This document shows positions 45,803 through 57,290 of a stretch of 64,000 nucleotides of DNA, one piece after another (the stretch's first letter is position 1; every line of letters begins with the position of its first letter). Position numbers and translations under genes: made by a program. The notes under the pieces were generated by a model. That model was given only the letters and a program-made list of their open reading frames with translations. It made no database searches and was not told the DNA's origin. This DNA comes from Guadua angustifolia (lineage: Eukaryota; Streptophyta; Magnoliopsida; Poales; Poaceae). The stretch covers positions 12,856,423-12,920,422 of the forward strand of contig CM070515.1 in NCBI GenBank assembly GCA_036346375.1. The letters run 5' to 3'.

Positions 45803-46257
45803 CTAATTGCTATATTTAGAATGGAGACCAACAGATATATACCAGTAAGTAGTCCAGTACCATAGCTGTATTGCAGTCAGTCGTGCGCAAGCAAAGAAAC
45901 GATTTAGGCCCCGTTGGGGTGAACCTGATGCAGTTGTCCACACACGGTCCCACCCGATTGATTGATTTCGATGGGCACAGTCCTGTAGGAGGCAGCTTTG
46001 CGTACTATAGAATCCATTGCTAGGTGCCACTGCTCGACCAGATAAGGTTGGAGTTGCAGGCTGCAACAGGGCTCGCTTTGGTCCCCCCACCCCATGTGCC
46101 CAACCACGTGCGATAAATACCCCTATGATTACTCTCCTCTCCTGCACCCAGAAGCCCCGCTATGCAGCTTTTAAGTCAATTTCAGCTTTCAGTAAGATTT
46201 CATTCGTTTTTCTTATGCATAGCTTTTATTTTAAAGAATATATTATTTATCGAACGA
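45803..46257. other. Unit B counterpart of the conserved promoter-like segment
   Basis: Near-identical to 41514-41968, including CCACGTG and CGATAAATACC; one substitution seen (GCAGCAGG to GCAACAGG). Confidence 0.4.
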
Positions 46258-46659
46258 GAGAATTCTAAATAGTTTTTTCCACGATTAGAAACTATCCTCT
46301 ACATATAATCAGAATCTGGCTGAAACCTACTTCTTACTTATTCTCGCTGACCCGATCCGAAATCTATAAGTCGCAATCAACCCAGCTCAATTCTTTGACA
46401 AAGAGAATCGGTTTCTCCTGTAATCTAGAATCTATAATCCAGGAGATAAAACGAACTGGGCTTTTAAACAGCTTAACTTTTAAACGGTTTTTGTATAAGA
46501 TAGAAGCTATATATAACTAGAAAAAACCAAAAGCTGAAAGTTATATTAGATCTGCTTTTGCAACTTATTGAAAATTAGTTAGATGATGTCTTATAGAAAA
46601 ACTACAAGATTTTTTAGCTTAAAAAAAACTATGGCACCTCCAAAATCCCCCCCTCCATG

Positions 46660-46833
46660 GCAGATGGGATCGAGCGAAGGAAAGAAACACTTTTGCAGGA
46701 TTTGGATCTTATCGAAAGGAGCATGAAAGAACCTTATCAAGTTGCATACGTGAGTTACAAGGGAATATTAGCTGCCTACAAGCTTACAACTTCAATACGG
46801 AGAGTGGGAAAGAGAATATCATATGTGAGATAA
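46660..46833 (+). CDS. Hypothetical short ORF, unit B copy
   Basis: Starts ATGGCAGATGGG (about 46660), with the same protein start as 42370 (MADGIERRKETLLQ ... KGILAAYKL). It continues TTSIRRVGKRISYVR before a stop at about 46833. Sequence after 46790 is absent from unit A. Function unknown; probably a fragment. Confidence 0.25.
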   Translation, partial: ADGIERRKETLLQDLDLIERSMKEPYQVAYVSYKGILAAYKLTTSIRRVGKRISYVR

Positions 46834-47134
46834 AGAGAGATATGGCTTGTGTAACTACTGGTAAGATCATAGCATATCGCTAAAACAGGAATTTTTTTTT
46901 TTGAGAGAACAAATCCCAAAGACAGCTTCGAGGATAAGGTGCAGCGACTAGATTTGAGGGTCCAACATCTAGTTCTGGAGGAGCTTCAAGACAAGCCAGA
47001 AAAAGGCATGCATGCAATGCAAAACACAGGGGAGAGATGGGGCCTTTCCCTGCTAGGGGCATAAAGACGTGTCTTTAGACCCGAAGTTGGTATTGGTTGT
47101 TTTGGCTTTACTAGAACACTAGATACCTAAGAGC
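46790..47134. other. Segment present only in unit B
   Basis: About 345 bp between ACAAGCTTACA and TCACGCCGC that unit A lacks (the join there has a GAC filler). It includes a T-run at 46892-46903 and no clear TE termini; a deletion in unit A is the simpler reading. Confidence 0.5.
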
Positions 47135-47529
47135 GGCGTCACGCCGCTTAAGCGCGTGAGGATGGTTTTACATATTTTTTTCAAAAGAATATGGTCTGAG
47201 TCTGGACATATTTCTCTTAAACCGCGAGATATTTTTTAAAAAAGGTTTCGAGAAGAGCTTGATTCGAAACTATGGAACCATGAGTTTTGGAAAAAAGCAG
47301 TCGGCGAGAGGACCTAATAGTATTTCTAGAATATTTTTAAGGAGGCCTTTTGCGAAAGAGTCGGTGGGTGTGTGTAATTGTTTACCCATAAATGTCAAAC
47401 ATATGAGAAGATAAATAAGAGTAAAAAGGCCTAAATTTTAAAACAAAACTAAAAAATGCATGCCCTACATTTTAAAACAGAGGTCGGCTATAATATACAA
47501 AGCACAAGTTTAAAATGAAAAGAAGCAAA

Positions 47530-48930
47530 ATTTTAAATTTAAATCTTAATTTTGGCCTTGGTCTAATTTTTTACTGTTTTAAAATTTTCTCATTTTTTGC
47601 TATCTAAAGAACATCTTTTTATTGGTCAAAATAAGGTAGAGAAAATTTAATTAAATCCTAAATAGCCCTCATATCATATTCAAAAAGTTTTAGGAAAATT
47701 TGAAATCATTTGATGCCTCTGTGAAATAAAAAACAGTAAATTCTAAATATATTAGTAGCATTGTCAAAATTTTATAAAATGGAACAAGTTTGACCATGAT
47801 CTAGAATTTTTATGGTAACTTAGACATTGTCAGGGACTGAGAAATCTCTAACAGGTCAACGCGCAATCAACAGGGTCCTTAGCTCGGGGCTAAACAGCAT
47901 GGGACTTCGACCACGACCTAAGCCGCACGATCCCTGCACAACCTCGAGCTTGGAGAGTGAGGATTCAACTTCCGCACGACCTCGACCTTGGCTTGAAGGT
48001 ATGCGCTTACTCGACAGTTACCAAGACCGGAAATCCCGGAGTTAAGGCGGACGTGGGTGTCAGATCCGGGACGGTTGCAGCACGTCCTCCATACGCACCA
48101 TGCACTACTCCGAGAATCTCTCCCGGCCGTTTCTGGTAACGGCCGGGAGGGGTATAAAATCCCCTGAAGCAGATCGGCAAACAACAGAACATCAACGCAC
48201 AAGCAATAGGATAGTAGCCATTACCAGAGCGCTCAAGCTCGAGCTGTAAACCACCTCTGTACTCAAGAATAGTAAGGTCCTCCGCTTCAGGGGAAGACTG
48301 AAATAGAGCTATTACCCTCACGGGGGCTCGAACTAGTATAATCCGCTGTGTCTCGCTCTTTGTCGTTTCGCCCCGACCAACATCGCAGCAGATCCATTCC
48401 TCCGTTGAGCGTAGCTCATTTTGGGTCCCTCATTCACACTAGCCCCGTTTCACATTTGCGGTCAGGCGATCCCAATCGTCGACAGACATGCTCTAAGGAC
48501 CCTTTTCAGAAAGTTACAAAAATTTGCAAGATGATTTAATAGCTAGGAAATAAAAAACTATGAAATCTAAATGCATTAGTAGTATTATCATAATTTTTAA
48601 AAATTGAACAATGGTCATAATCTAAAATTTTTATGGTAACTTAGCCATGCTCTCAGGATCCTTCTTAAAAAATTTCAAGAATTTCTAAGATAATTTAATA
48701 GCTGGAAAATTTAAAACAGTGAAATCTAAATGCATTAATAGTATGATCAGAATTTTTATAAATTAAACAAGTTTGATCATGATCTGAATTTTTTTGTTGG
48801 CTTAGGCATGCTCTCAAAACCCTTCTCAAAAAATTACAGATGATCTGAATTTTTTATGGTAGTTTTGGTATGTTCTCAGGACCTTTTTTAAAAAGTTTTA
48901 AAAATTTTCAACATGATTTATTACCTGAGA
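47530..48930. repeat. Degenerate AT-rich tandem repeat, unit about 160 bp, split by a solo LTR
   Basis: AAATGCATTARTAGTATKATCATAATTTTTA and ATGATCTRAATTTTTATGGTAACTTAG recur near 47748, 48571 and 48730. Spacing is 159-163 bp once the 662-bp insertion is removed. Non-coding. A (GA)n run follows at 48947-48965. Confidence 0.65.
47828..48484 (+). mobile_element. Solo LTR (Gypsy-type), 657 bp
   Basis: TGTCAGGGACTGAGAAATC ... CAATCGTCGACA with 5-bp duplication GACAT on both sides (47823-47827, 48485-48489). The TATA box GGTATAAAATCC at 48152 is directly preceded by a perfect 10-bp inverted repeat CCCGGCCGTT-N6-AACGGCCGGG. Confidence 0.93.
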
Positions 48931-49159
48931 AATAAAAAAGGTGAAAGTGAGAGAGAGAGAGATGAGATATTGTTTCCGTTCGGATTCGATAACCAACTGA
49001 GCCACGAAACTTATCGTTTTGATTCATTTGCCTTTTCTATTGTCTGTACAGATGAGCCTGGGGCTGTAGAACAAGCTAGCGAATGCAGCGAAGGGGCACA
49101 TACGCATGGGGTCAGTGCGACGTGGGCAGCGCGACGAGCGGGGAATCCTGTGGAACGTA

Positions 49160-49374
49160 GGGTTTTGATAGAACTCTAGATCTTAGTTTTATCTGAAATC
49201 TTAAAGTTATAGACTAAAATAAAGTGAAATAAATTTATATTTTTGGTCTAAAATTTAAACAAGATGATATATCTAAACATTTTTAATATACTCACAGCTT
49301 CAGCTTCATAGATCTGGTGGAGTTAAGAATACCCAGCTCTACCAGATTCAGCTAGAACTCTACCAAACACACCC
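49160..49374 (+). mobile_element. Tourist-like MITE, 215 bp
   Basis: GGGTTTTGATAGAACTCTAG ... CTAGAACTCTACCAAACACACCC with 3-bp duplication GTA (49157-49159, 49375-49377). Family as at 34555. Confidence 0.78.
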
Positions 49375-49377
49375 GTA

Positions 49378-50893
49378 ATATAGAGACTGCTAGCTAGCTA
49401 GCTACACGTGAAACTTGTTGGGTTTCCGAGTTTTGACGGAAACACATCCTGTGACAATCCATTTTAACCGTTAGAATTATCGCATATATATATGTACAGA
49501 AACAGAGACGGCTAGATATATACTCCCTCCATTTTTTATAAGGTCTATTTTTTGAATGATCTTATTTACAAATGTAAGACTTACATATATAGATTTAATG
49601 AGACATTTCCTTCTATACCTTATTTATTTTTTCTCATCCATATGCATTTATTCATTACCACTCACAAAGTATATCTTTTATCTTCCAAGACAATTAAGTG
49701 GGGGCATCTAACTCATTTTTTCTTGTATCTTTCTCAATTTCAACTCAATCTTAATCTTTGTGCAAAGTCAAAATACGCTTCTTCATATCATATAAAAATA
49801 AAAATAAAAAGAGCTTTTACAATGGTTGATATCTTAGATTGCCTCTACGAGATTTTATAATTTTTTAATTATGGCATAAATTTTTTTATTATAGACAATA
49901 ACTAATGTATGGTGTTTTATGTTGTTTGTCTCTTCACGAGGGGACTTCATTTCTCTTTTCTATATCAACGCAAATTTTACATAAAAAGTATATAAACAGC
50001 TGGTGTAACATCATTGCACGTGCCCATAGGATGCACCCAAGATTAGAATAATACCTTATGATTTGCTGTGGAGATGCAGTAAAAAAAAAATTGCTGTGCA
50101 GATGGGTTTGGGGCCAATTCCTCGGGTTTTGGCAGGCAAATTGGGAGGTTCAGTCCCAATTCATAGCTCTCTCCTTCTGATTTCGGTGAAATCGAGCTCC
50201 GTTCGAAGATCCAGCAAGCAAGCACTCATCTTCGTTTCCACCCATCGTTGTTGTCTCAAGCAAGCTCCATCAACCTTCTCCACCGGTGAGATTCTGTCGA
50301 CCACTGCCAGCAGGGAGCTCCTAATTTCTACCACCACCACTGACCGCGAGCTGCTTGATCCATGACTGCCGCTGCCGTCCAACAAATGATGTCCAGATCT
50401 GGGTCGCCTACATCCGAGTCCCAGGGACCTTCACCGCCAGTGGCAGGCTGGCAGCGATGCCCCCCTCTCGGATGCTGCAGTCATGAAAGCCTTTAGTCTA
50501 TCACATAACACTAATGTCAGAACCATGATTTCTTTGGCAACCAAACATGGTTTGAAATTGGCTTGTGAGTTCATTTCCGTAAAACAATTTCGTTGACAAC
50601 CGAACAAAAAAAAAGAATTATAGCTCAATTCCAGTTCTACTTGAAATTGAATTGGAACTCTAATTTTACGAGACTAATTCTATTCAGAGATGCAATGGGA
50701 CCTGAATGTAATGGTATGGTGCCATTATCAATCACTAGTTAATTACAGGCTTAGCGTTTCAAACAAGGTGAGAGAAAAATCGTGGCGTACTTTCAAATCG
50801 TAAAGATGCTCCGAAAAGGAATAGTACGAGCTGTTCATGCATGTGTCAGTGCATTGCCAGAAAGATTCAAAATCTGGGCCATACACGCAACTG
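49378..50893. other. Mixed unassigned region with a partial Stowaway-like end
   Basis: 49525 starts CTCCCTCCATTTTTTATAAGG, a Stowaway-type end without a recognisable partner. 50090-50480 is GC-richer, UTR-like sequence without a domain. 50520-50640 has ACCAAACATGGTTT-type MITE-like sequence with no clear ends. Confidence 0.35.
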
Positions 50894-50901
50894 CCTCAAA
50901 T

Positions 50902-51921
50902 CAGTGGCGGATCTAGGATTTTAAGTTAGGGTATGCCGAGCTAATATTATAATATATAATTTGGTAAAATCCAATGAACAATTCGATAAACAACTATAAA
51001 TATTGTCGAGAAATTCGTATCTGAGTATAAAATAACTAGAAACATGATAATACAAGTATAAATTATAATATAAATAGTTCGAACATTTTAAGTATGAAAT
51101 ATGCATAAAAGAAGTTTACGCACCTACAATAGTTTAAAGAATACAATATTACTTGTCCTTCTTGTCTGGCCTCCGCCTTCTAATAGCCATGAAACTCTTG
51201 ATTATATCGTTTTCATCAATTCAAAAGAAAATATCTCGTTCAATAAACGTTTCTGGAAAAGAGATGCAATATTTCCGAAAAAGAGATGAAGCAGCGGCAG
51301 CCTTCTTTGCTTCTCGTTTTGCAATATTTCCGGAAAAGAGATGAAGCAGTAGCAGCCTTCATTGCTACATGTTTCTAGAAAAGAGATGCAATGTCTCCGT
51401 TCCTCTTTATAATTCAACAACTCTACAAACAAAAAAAGCAATACATCAACAAGCAACTCTCTAGTCTCTAGCAAAGTAGCAATTATATTTGTTTCTACTC
51501 TATAAATCAACTAGCAGTCTTGCACTCAAATTACATGTAGGATCGATATACACTAATATAGCAATCAGAGGGGGGTGAATGATTGTGCGAAAGCTAAAAC
51601 AAATTTTTATTGATTCTCAAATCACCCCTAAATAAATTATAAAAAACTGCTTCGGTTTCAGAAAAACAGACTGACACATGTTAACTAAAACAGTAATTCC
51701 TGAAGATCCAACCGTTGGATTGATGTGAAATTTTAACTGTAGAAACTAGATTCAATTTTGAAACTAAATCAACAAGAATTAGCTCAATCGGACATACGGA
51801 TCTAAAGTTATGACCTTTACAAACTGACTGTATAAAATAATGACGGTATTATAGACTGTATTAGGCCGAATCTACAGGGTATGCCGTGGCATACCGGGCA
51901 TACCCTGTAGATCCGCCCCTG
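50902..51921. mobile_element. hAT-type non-autonomous element, 1,020 bp
   Basis: CAGTGGCGGATCTAGG ... CCTGTAGATCCGCCCCTG with exact 8-bp duplication CCTCAAAT (50894-50901, 51922-51929). A further palindrome GGGTATGCC...GGCATACC lies inside the right end. The interior has a local repeat (AAAGAGATGAAGCAG / AAAGAGATGCAAT) at 51245-51400. No transposase. The terminal CAGNGGCGGA matches the MITE at 23458. Confidence 0.9.
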
Positions 51922-52603
51922 CCTCAAATATTTCGTACCGTGCAGACAGTACGTACTGAAACGTCGACGTACCCCACCTTATTAGTCTGTTGTGCCCTGA
52001 AGTACCATACGGTAACGAGGCGAAGCACTGTACCTGGCTAGCGCCTGGGTTAATTCCAACATTCGAATCATCGAATGGACGAGATATACCTAGATGGCTA
52101 GTCAATACTCCCTCAGATGGACCTGTATTCCGCGAAGTGCTAATGTACATCTCTTGCGTCATTGCATGTACCGTCGTGCGTTCCTCACCGGAGCAACGCG
52201 TGTTTCGTCGCACAAAGTGCTGCCGCTCCTGGCCCTGGGACCACACCTGGGCGCACGCGCGCGATCGCTGAACTGCCCGAGATGTCGCACGGGCACGGCC
52301 GTCCTCGATCGTCTCGTTCCAACTTTCAATAGCTAGAAGTTTGACTTGTCTTGCTCCAACTTTCAATAGCTAGAAGCTGACTTGTCTTGCTCCAACTTTC
52401 AATAGCTAGAAGTTGACTGCAGGGTGCCACCGCCCGGTCTTCAACAAAATTAAATGCAGCGCAAATTGACCAGCCCGTCAATCGGCACGAGCGCTACATG
52501 CAATGACGCAGTCGGTGACTAATTGCTAGTTAAAAAACGGTTTTAAAAAGGAGGTATTGTATTTTATGTGTTTAATTAACTTATACTGGGGCACAAGAAT
52601 TTA
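51922..52603. other. Unassigned region with a 36-bp triplicate repeat
   Basis: CCAACTTTCAATAGCTAGAAG starts at 52319, 52356 and 52392 (three units of 36-37 bp). The rest is of moderate GC with no supported gene. An open minus-strand frame here crosses the hAT boundary and is discounted. Confidence 0.55.
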
Positions 52604-52826
52604 GGGGTGTTTGGGGCATTTCCAATTCATCAAAATCTGTGGAGTTGGTGGAAGAGGTATTTAGCTCAGGATATTTGTGAGCTAGAGTGTAGTACATTAA
52701 GAGCGTTTAGGTAGATCATCTTGTTTATATTTTAGACTAAAAATATAAACTTAATTCACTTTATTTTAGCCTATAAGTTTCAGTTCTGAGCTGGAGCTGG
52801 GATCTGGAGCTCTCCCAAACAGGGCC
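52604..52826 (-). mobile_element. Tourist-like MITE, 223 bp
   Basis: GGGGTGTTTGGGGCATTTCC ... GGAGCTCTCCCAAACAGGGCC, target duplication TTA (52601-52603, 52827-52829). Closest sister of the copy at 43348. Confidence 0.92.
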
Positions 52827-52829
52827 TTA

Positions 52830-53933
52830 GTCATACTCCTAGCCCCTTGTGTACTAACAATGTAAATGGGCATGTGATTACTCTGGATTTGGTTAATTAA
52901 CTAATGTATATGGGTGGCAGTTGCATCACACTGTCCTGATGTGGGGCTTCATTTTTGGTGCATACAATGGTTCAAATAAGCTGTGTCTGTGTGTAGGCTC
53001 AATATAGTATTTTAGATGATTTAAAGGAGAGAGAAATATGTTGTGTACTATTTAATAAATGGTCTTAAGATGGCTTTCTAATATGTACACCACTGTATAC
53101 ATAACTATATGGACAATCCATTACATGTGTTATCTTTAGCCTTGTTTATAAATGATATAGATCGTATTATAGATAATTGTTATCTATACCATTGTACACG
53201 TCACGTACAAATACCATTGCATTACTGTTAATTTTGTTTCTTTATCTTTTTTTTTAAACATGGAGATATACATGGTTGCAAAAATACTGATGTTGGCAAG
53301 TGATGACACAAAGGAAATGGAACTGTGAAAGTTGGTCGAGAAATCAGTGGAAAGCTCAAATCAGCAGCTCGCTTGGGGGCAGTTGTCTGTTCTGCTCTAT
53401 CCGAAACGTTTACTACTGCATGGCATGGGTCATCGATTGTGATCTTGGGGTCATTAATTAGCTGTTTTTAACAGGGAACCATGTCTTGATGTGATCCATT
53501 CATAGGGTTCAAATTGTGATGCCCATCTTCACGTACATGCGTACGATGTGCTGCATATACGTGGTGACGTGTGAGCGTGTAATCGAAAATAAAACTTACA
53601 ATTTGAACGCAAGTGAAGTTTGCACCATCGGTTTTGAGCATACAGCTCTCGAATCGGCCCGGAAACTAATGGAACGCCGCGGCGGGGTGACCCTGCGGCC
53701 CTGCCCAACTTTGCAAACTCCAAGCAGCGCGCGCCTCCCTTGCCGTGCTGGCGCGCGTGCAACGTTCGTCGGATAAATCCGCCGGGCGGGGGAGGAGGCC
53801 TCTCGGCTCTCACGCCGGCCAGTGGCGTAGAACTGACAGCTTAGCCGGTCCTCCCTACTATCCATTCCTAACACAAACGCAACTGCCGGCAAATTGGCCT
53901 GCACATCCCAAATCCTACAGAAACTCAAAACAA
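52830..53933. other. Unassigned sequence left of the Helitron end
   Basis: AT-rich to 53500, then GC-rich to 53900. No exon or TE terminus recognised. Confidence 0.3.
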
Positions 53934-54738
53934 TTAGATGAGTGAAACGCCACGCCGCGATCGCTGCTCCCACACGAGCAAATCGAGAAAACGAGCATCT
54001 GAACTCCGGAACTACATAAGCTAATCTGAACTGAAAGAGAAATTTATCTTTACAATCACGAATGCAGTCCTCTATAGGATCAATAAATAAATAAGGTGGT
54101 CAACTTTAAGTCGACAAGAAATTTCTTTGATGGTAGAACTGAACAAATAAGGCACATATGAATTTTATAAATCCTTTATTTATCTGTTGTTAAAAACTAC
54201 TGGAAACTAAGAAATGGAATCATATAACATGAAGAATTTTTCCTAAAATCGAAGATGGGATAGCACGCAAACTAATTAATATAATAAGGCAAAATGGAAG
54301 CGTTCAGTCAAACAAGTACAATTAATAAGCCATTAAAGGTAAAAAGCACATTGCTGTTCTTAGAATAAGATGACTACGACAGGAAGAGTAGCAAGTTATT
54401 ACAGAATGGCGCTATGGACAATCTGAGTATTTTCAAAACTCAATATGTAATCTAAGATTGTTTTTAAGAAAATGTCAAATCTCATTGGCAAAGAGGAATA
54501 GTGTTCACTCAATTAACATGTTATTAATATGCATGCCAAGTTACCAATATATCATTCATAGCATTCCATCTTGTACCTACTCCGTTTATGAGTGATAAAA
54601 ATTGTATAGGTAGAAGATCAAAACCGAAGGTCCACTTACCTGAAGAAGCATGCACCGAAAATAAATAGCATCAGTCACACTTCTCACAACAGCAAGTGGT
54701 GCAGCAAAATTCCAGTTTACCAATATGCATTTGTTATC
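53934..54738 (-). mobile_element. Helitron 3' terminal part carrying captured CNGC exons (minus strand)
   Basis: On the minus strand the sequence ends GATCGCGGCGTGGCGTTTCACTCATCTAA, followed by T; the CTRR end is at 53937-53934. The last ~60 bases match the end of the Helitron at 37998-37930 in opposite orientation. Upstream, in the same strand sense, are two exons of a cyclic-nucleotide-gated channel gene. The 5' end of this Helitron was not found. Confidence 0.6.
54004..54738 (-). pseudogene. Captured fragment of a cyclic-nucleotide-gated ion channel gene (CNGC19/20 type)
   Basis: Exon at 54738-54640 (99 bp): acceptor TTTCAATGCAG, donor CTTCAG|GTAAGT, reading DNKCILVNWNFAAPLAVV then RSVTDAIYFRCMLLQ. 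After a 609-bp intron, a second exon starts at 54030 (acceptor TTTCTCTTTCAG) and reads FRLAYVVPE before homology stops at about 54004, where Helitron sequence takes over. In CNGC channels these pieces are consecutive (end of S1 into the FRLAYVAPES motif), and splicing keeps frame. The pore, cyclic-nucleotide domain and N-terminus are missing, so no channel can be made. The match is closest in my memory to the group IV-A members. A chimeric transcript is possible. Confidence 0.78.
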
Positions 54739-57290
54739 CTGCATTGAAACCCAAAAACAATTGAGATATGCAGTTTGCTTTGATCAAAATAACCGAAAAA
54801 ATGGTTATAATTGACTTGGCAATACAGCGTCATATTGCAATTTCCGAAAACACCAGAGATTAGTATCTGCAACCATGACATGCTCTGGAATCTAGATAAA
54901 ACATTTGAGGAGAAGCGCTTCATCGAAAATAGTGTGAACTCTAGCTTTGCTGGCACAAATGATATTAGAACTAAAGGCGAAAGAATGGGAGCAAATACCG
55001 TGCTGCAACAGATATTGCAATTTTTGAAAATACCTGAAGTTATTGTCTCTGCAACCATGTTAGTACCCAACAAATACTCCATTAGCAAACAAATGAATGC
55101 GTAAAATGCAGAAATAGAAAAATAAACAGAATAACCACAGCACAACAATTTTGTAGTTAAAAGGTATTGAGTGTGGACAAGTTTAAAAAAAAGGTGAGGA
55201 AGTGAAGTAATGTTTTAAGAAAATTGAAACACAATTTGATTACTATCAAGGTTTAATGAATATACGCGTGCAATCAAAACATTTAATGAAAACATTTATA
55301 AAACTGGGATCAACATGGTCAAAGGAAGTGCTTGCCTTGCTTAATTACTGCTTACGATGAAGTCGGAATAGAAGATGACAGAGGCGACGATGGAATCAAC
55401 AACGTCGGGTTCTACACATCAATCAACGGAAATATAGCAAATAATAAACTTCAATAAAGGCAAAAAGAAAATAGATAGTAAGAACAAATAAAACTCTTCA
55501 CAAGAAACAGAGATTGCTCTTTATGAATTTATTAATTTTATTTTACGAATTCAAAATGCAAAAATTGTTTAAGATTAAATAAATATGATCATTTTAGGCT
55601 TATGGTGAATTCTTACCTTTAATTAGGATTCAGATTCAAAGCAACATTTAATTAGTATTCTAGTTATAAAAAGCTAACTTATTGATTTAGGCTACTAGCC
55701 TTATTTACATGATATTTAAGAAGGTTCTGGTGATACAAACTTCAGAATTATTGATTTCTCATTTATGCCTAAAGTTTATTCATTCATATTGTGGTCTAAA
55801 GTATTGTGAACACTTAGGGTTATTAAGCTATCAAGATTAATATGCAATTTATGGTGAAGCAAGATTCTTTCTTCGGATTACAGTAGTTTGAACTTTGTAA
55901 AGTGTTTCTAAAGTGGTTTTACTGACTTTAGCATTTAGACGAGTTATTTTATTAATTGATGAAATAGTATGAATGATCACAATACTAATGTTAAATCGGT
56001 CATATTTCATTTTAAGTTTGCGGCTACATTTAACATGATTTCTTATTCATTTTTTGGCATTAGCAGAGGATATATAGCTCTAAGAATGTTTTAAAGCTAG
56101 TTTCATAACATTTTACTTTTATCCAAGTTGTTGTTCATATGGATGATTACTAGGGTTTTATCATGAACTTAGTTCAAATTTACACAAATATATGTTATTT
56201 TTGCATAACCAGGGACTTTATGGTCTTACTAATATTTATGAATTCATTTTACCATTATTTGATCTCATGAACTCAAGTTAATAACTATTTTAACTTCTAT
56301 GTATTTGAAAGACAATATATTTCCAAATATAATTCAATTCAGATTCAACCCTAAATGTTTTTGCATATTTAAGTTCATTACTGATTTTTGGAACTTATAT
56401 AACTAGTTTTACATGATTTACACCCTTTTTGGAAAAGATATTCATATTTGAATACTTAATACATTGAAAGCAATCTATTTTAGAAAATGATTCAAATTAA
56501 GTTAGAATCTAAATATTTTTATATATTTGGGTTCTTGAGGATTTAAGGTTTCTAGCAAAATTGGTTATATTCAAATTTGAACTTGTTTGTATAAACTTTG
56601 TATATAACATCACTTAATCCATCACTTTAAGTTTAAATTTATAATTTTAATAGAGTTTGTTCTTACAATATTCTTGAATATTCAGAATCCTCATGTGTTT
56701 ACATGAATATGAACATTTATTTCATGATTTAAAGAGTTATAATTTGTATATTTGTAATGGTGTCATATTAGGGTTGGTTTGAACTTTTAAATTCAAATAA
56801 CATCAACTGAGTTTGAAAATTAAATATTTTTACACAAATGGATTCCTTATATGCTCAGGAGCATGTGTAAATTATTTCATCATTTTAGGATTCATGATGC
56901 ATAGTCTTTGCAAAAAGATCATATTAGAGTTTATTCAATTCTCAATTTCAAATAAATCAAACCAAGTGTGAAATTAAATATTTTTGTATATTCAGGTTTA
57001 TAAGATCATAAGGGTTCTAACAAAATTTACTTTAGTTAATTTTGAGCTTATTTGTAGAAATTCTATGTATAGCATATTTTGAATCCTTTCCTTAAATTCA
57101 AATTCAAATTCTAAACAAAATTGAACTTCAAATATTTTTGCATATTCTGAATCTACATGAATTTATATGATTTTAGAAATTTATTTCATTTCATTTTTAC
57201 TGTTAGTTCAAAAGTTACAAGCATTTGAATATTTTTGGGTTTGAAAAATACTGGAAAATAGGAAAATTGCCATAAAAGGAAATTACGTTT
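54739..57290. other. AT-rich intron-like and retroelement-type sequence
   Basis: 54739-55170 continues intron-like sequence of the captured gene; an internal repeat (ATATTGCAATTTYYGAAAAYACC) occurs at about 54834 and 55012. 55290-55450 matches the retroelement leader at 32740-32860 and, reversed, 60950. 55450-57290 is AT-rich LTR-element-type sequence rich in AATTCAAATT. No gene. Confidence 0.4.

Larger units (their letters stand above)
42847..47485. repeat. Tandem duplication, unit B (4.64 kb)
   Basis: Head-to-tail copy of 38694-42846. Extra relative to unit A are the Tourist MITE at 43348-43571 and about 345 bp at 46790-47134. The hAT element is present but shorter. It ends TTTAAAACAGAGGTC before unique sequence GGCTATAAT. 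Confidence 0.93.

Noticed and set aside
51872..52366. 164-codon open frame, minus strand
   Set aside because: It crosses the exact end and target duplication of the hAT element at 51921, so it is not an ancestral gene.
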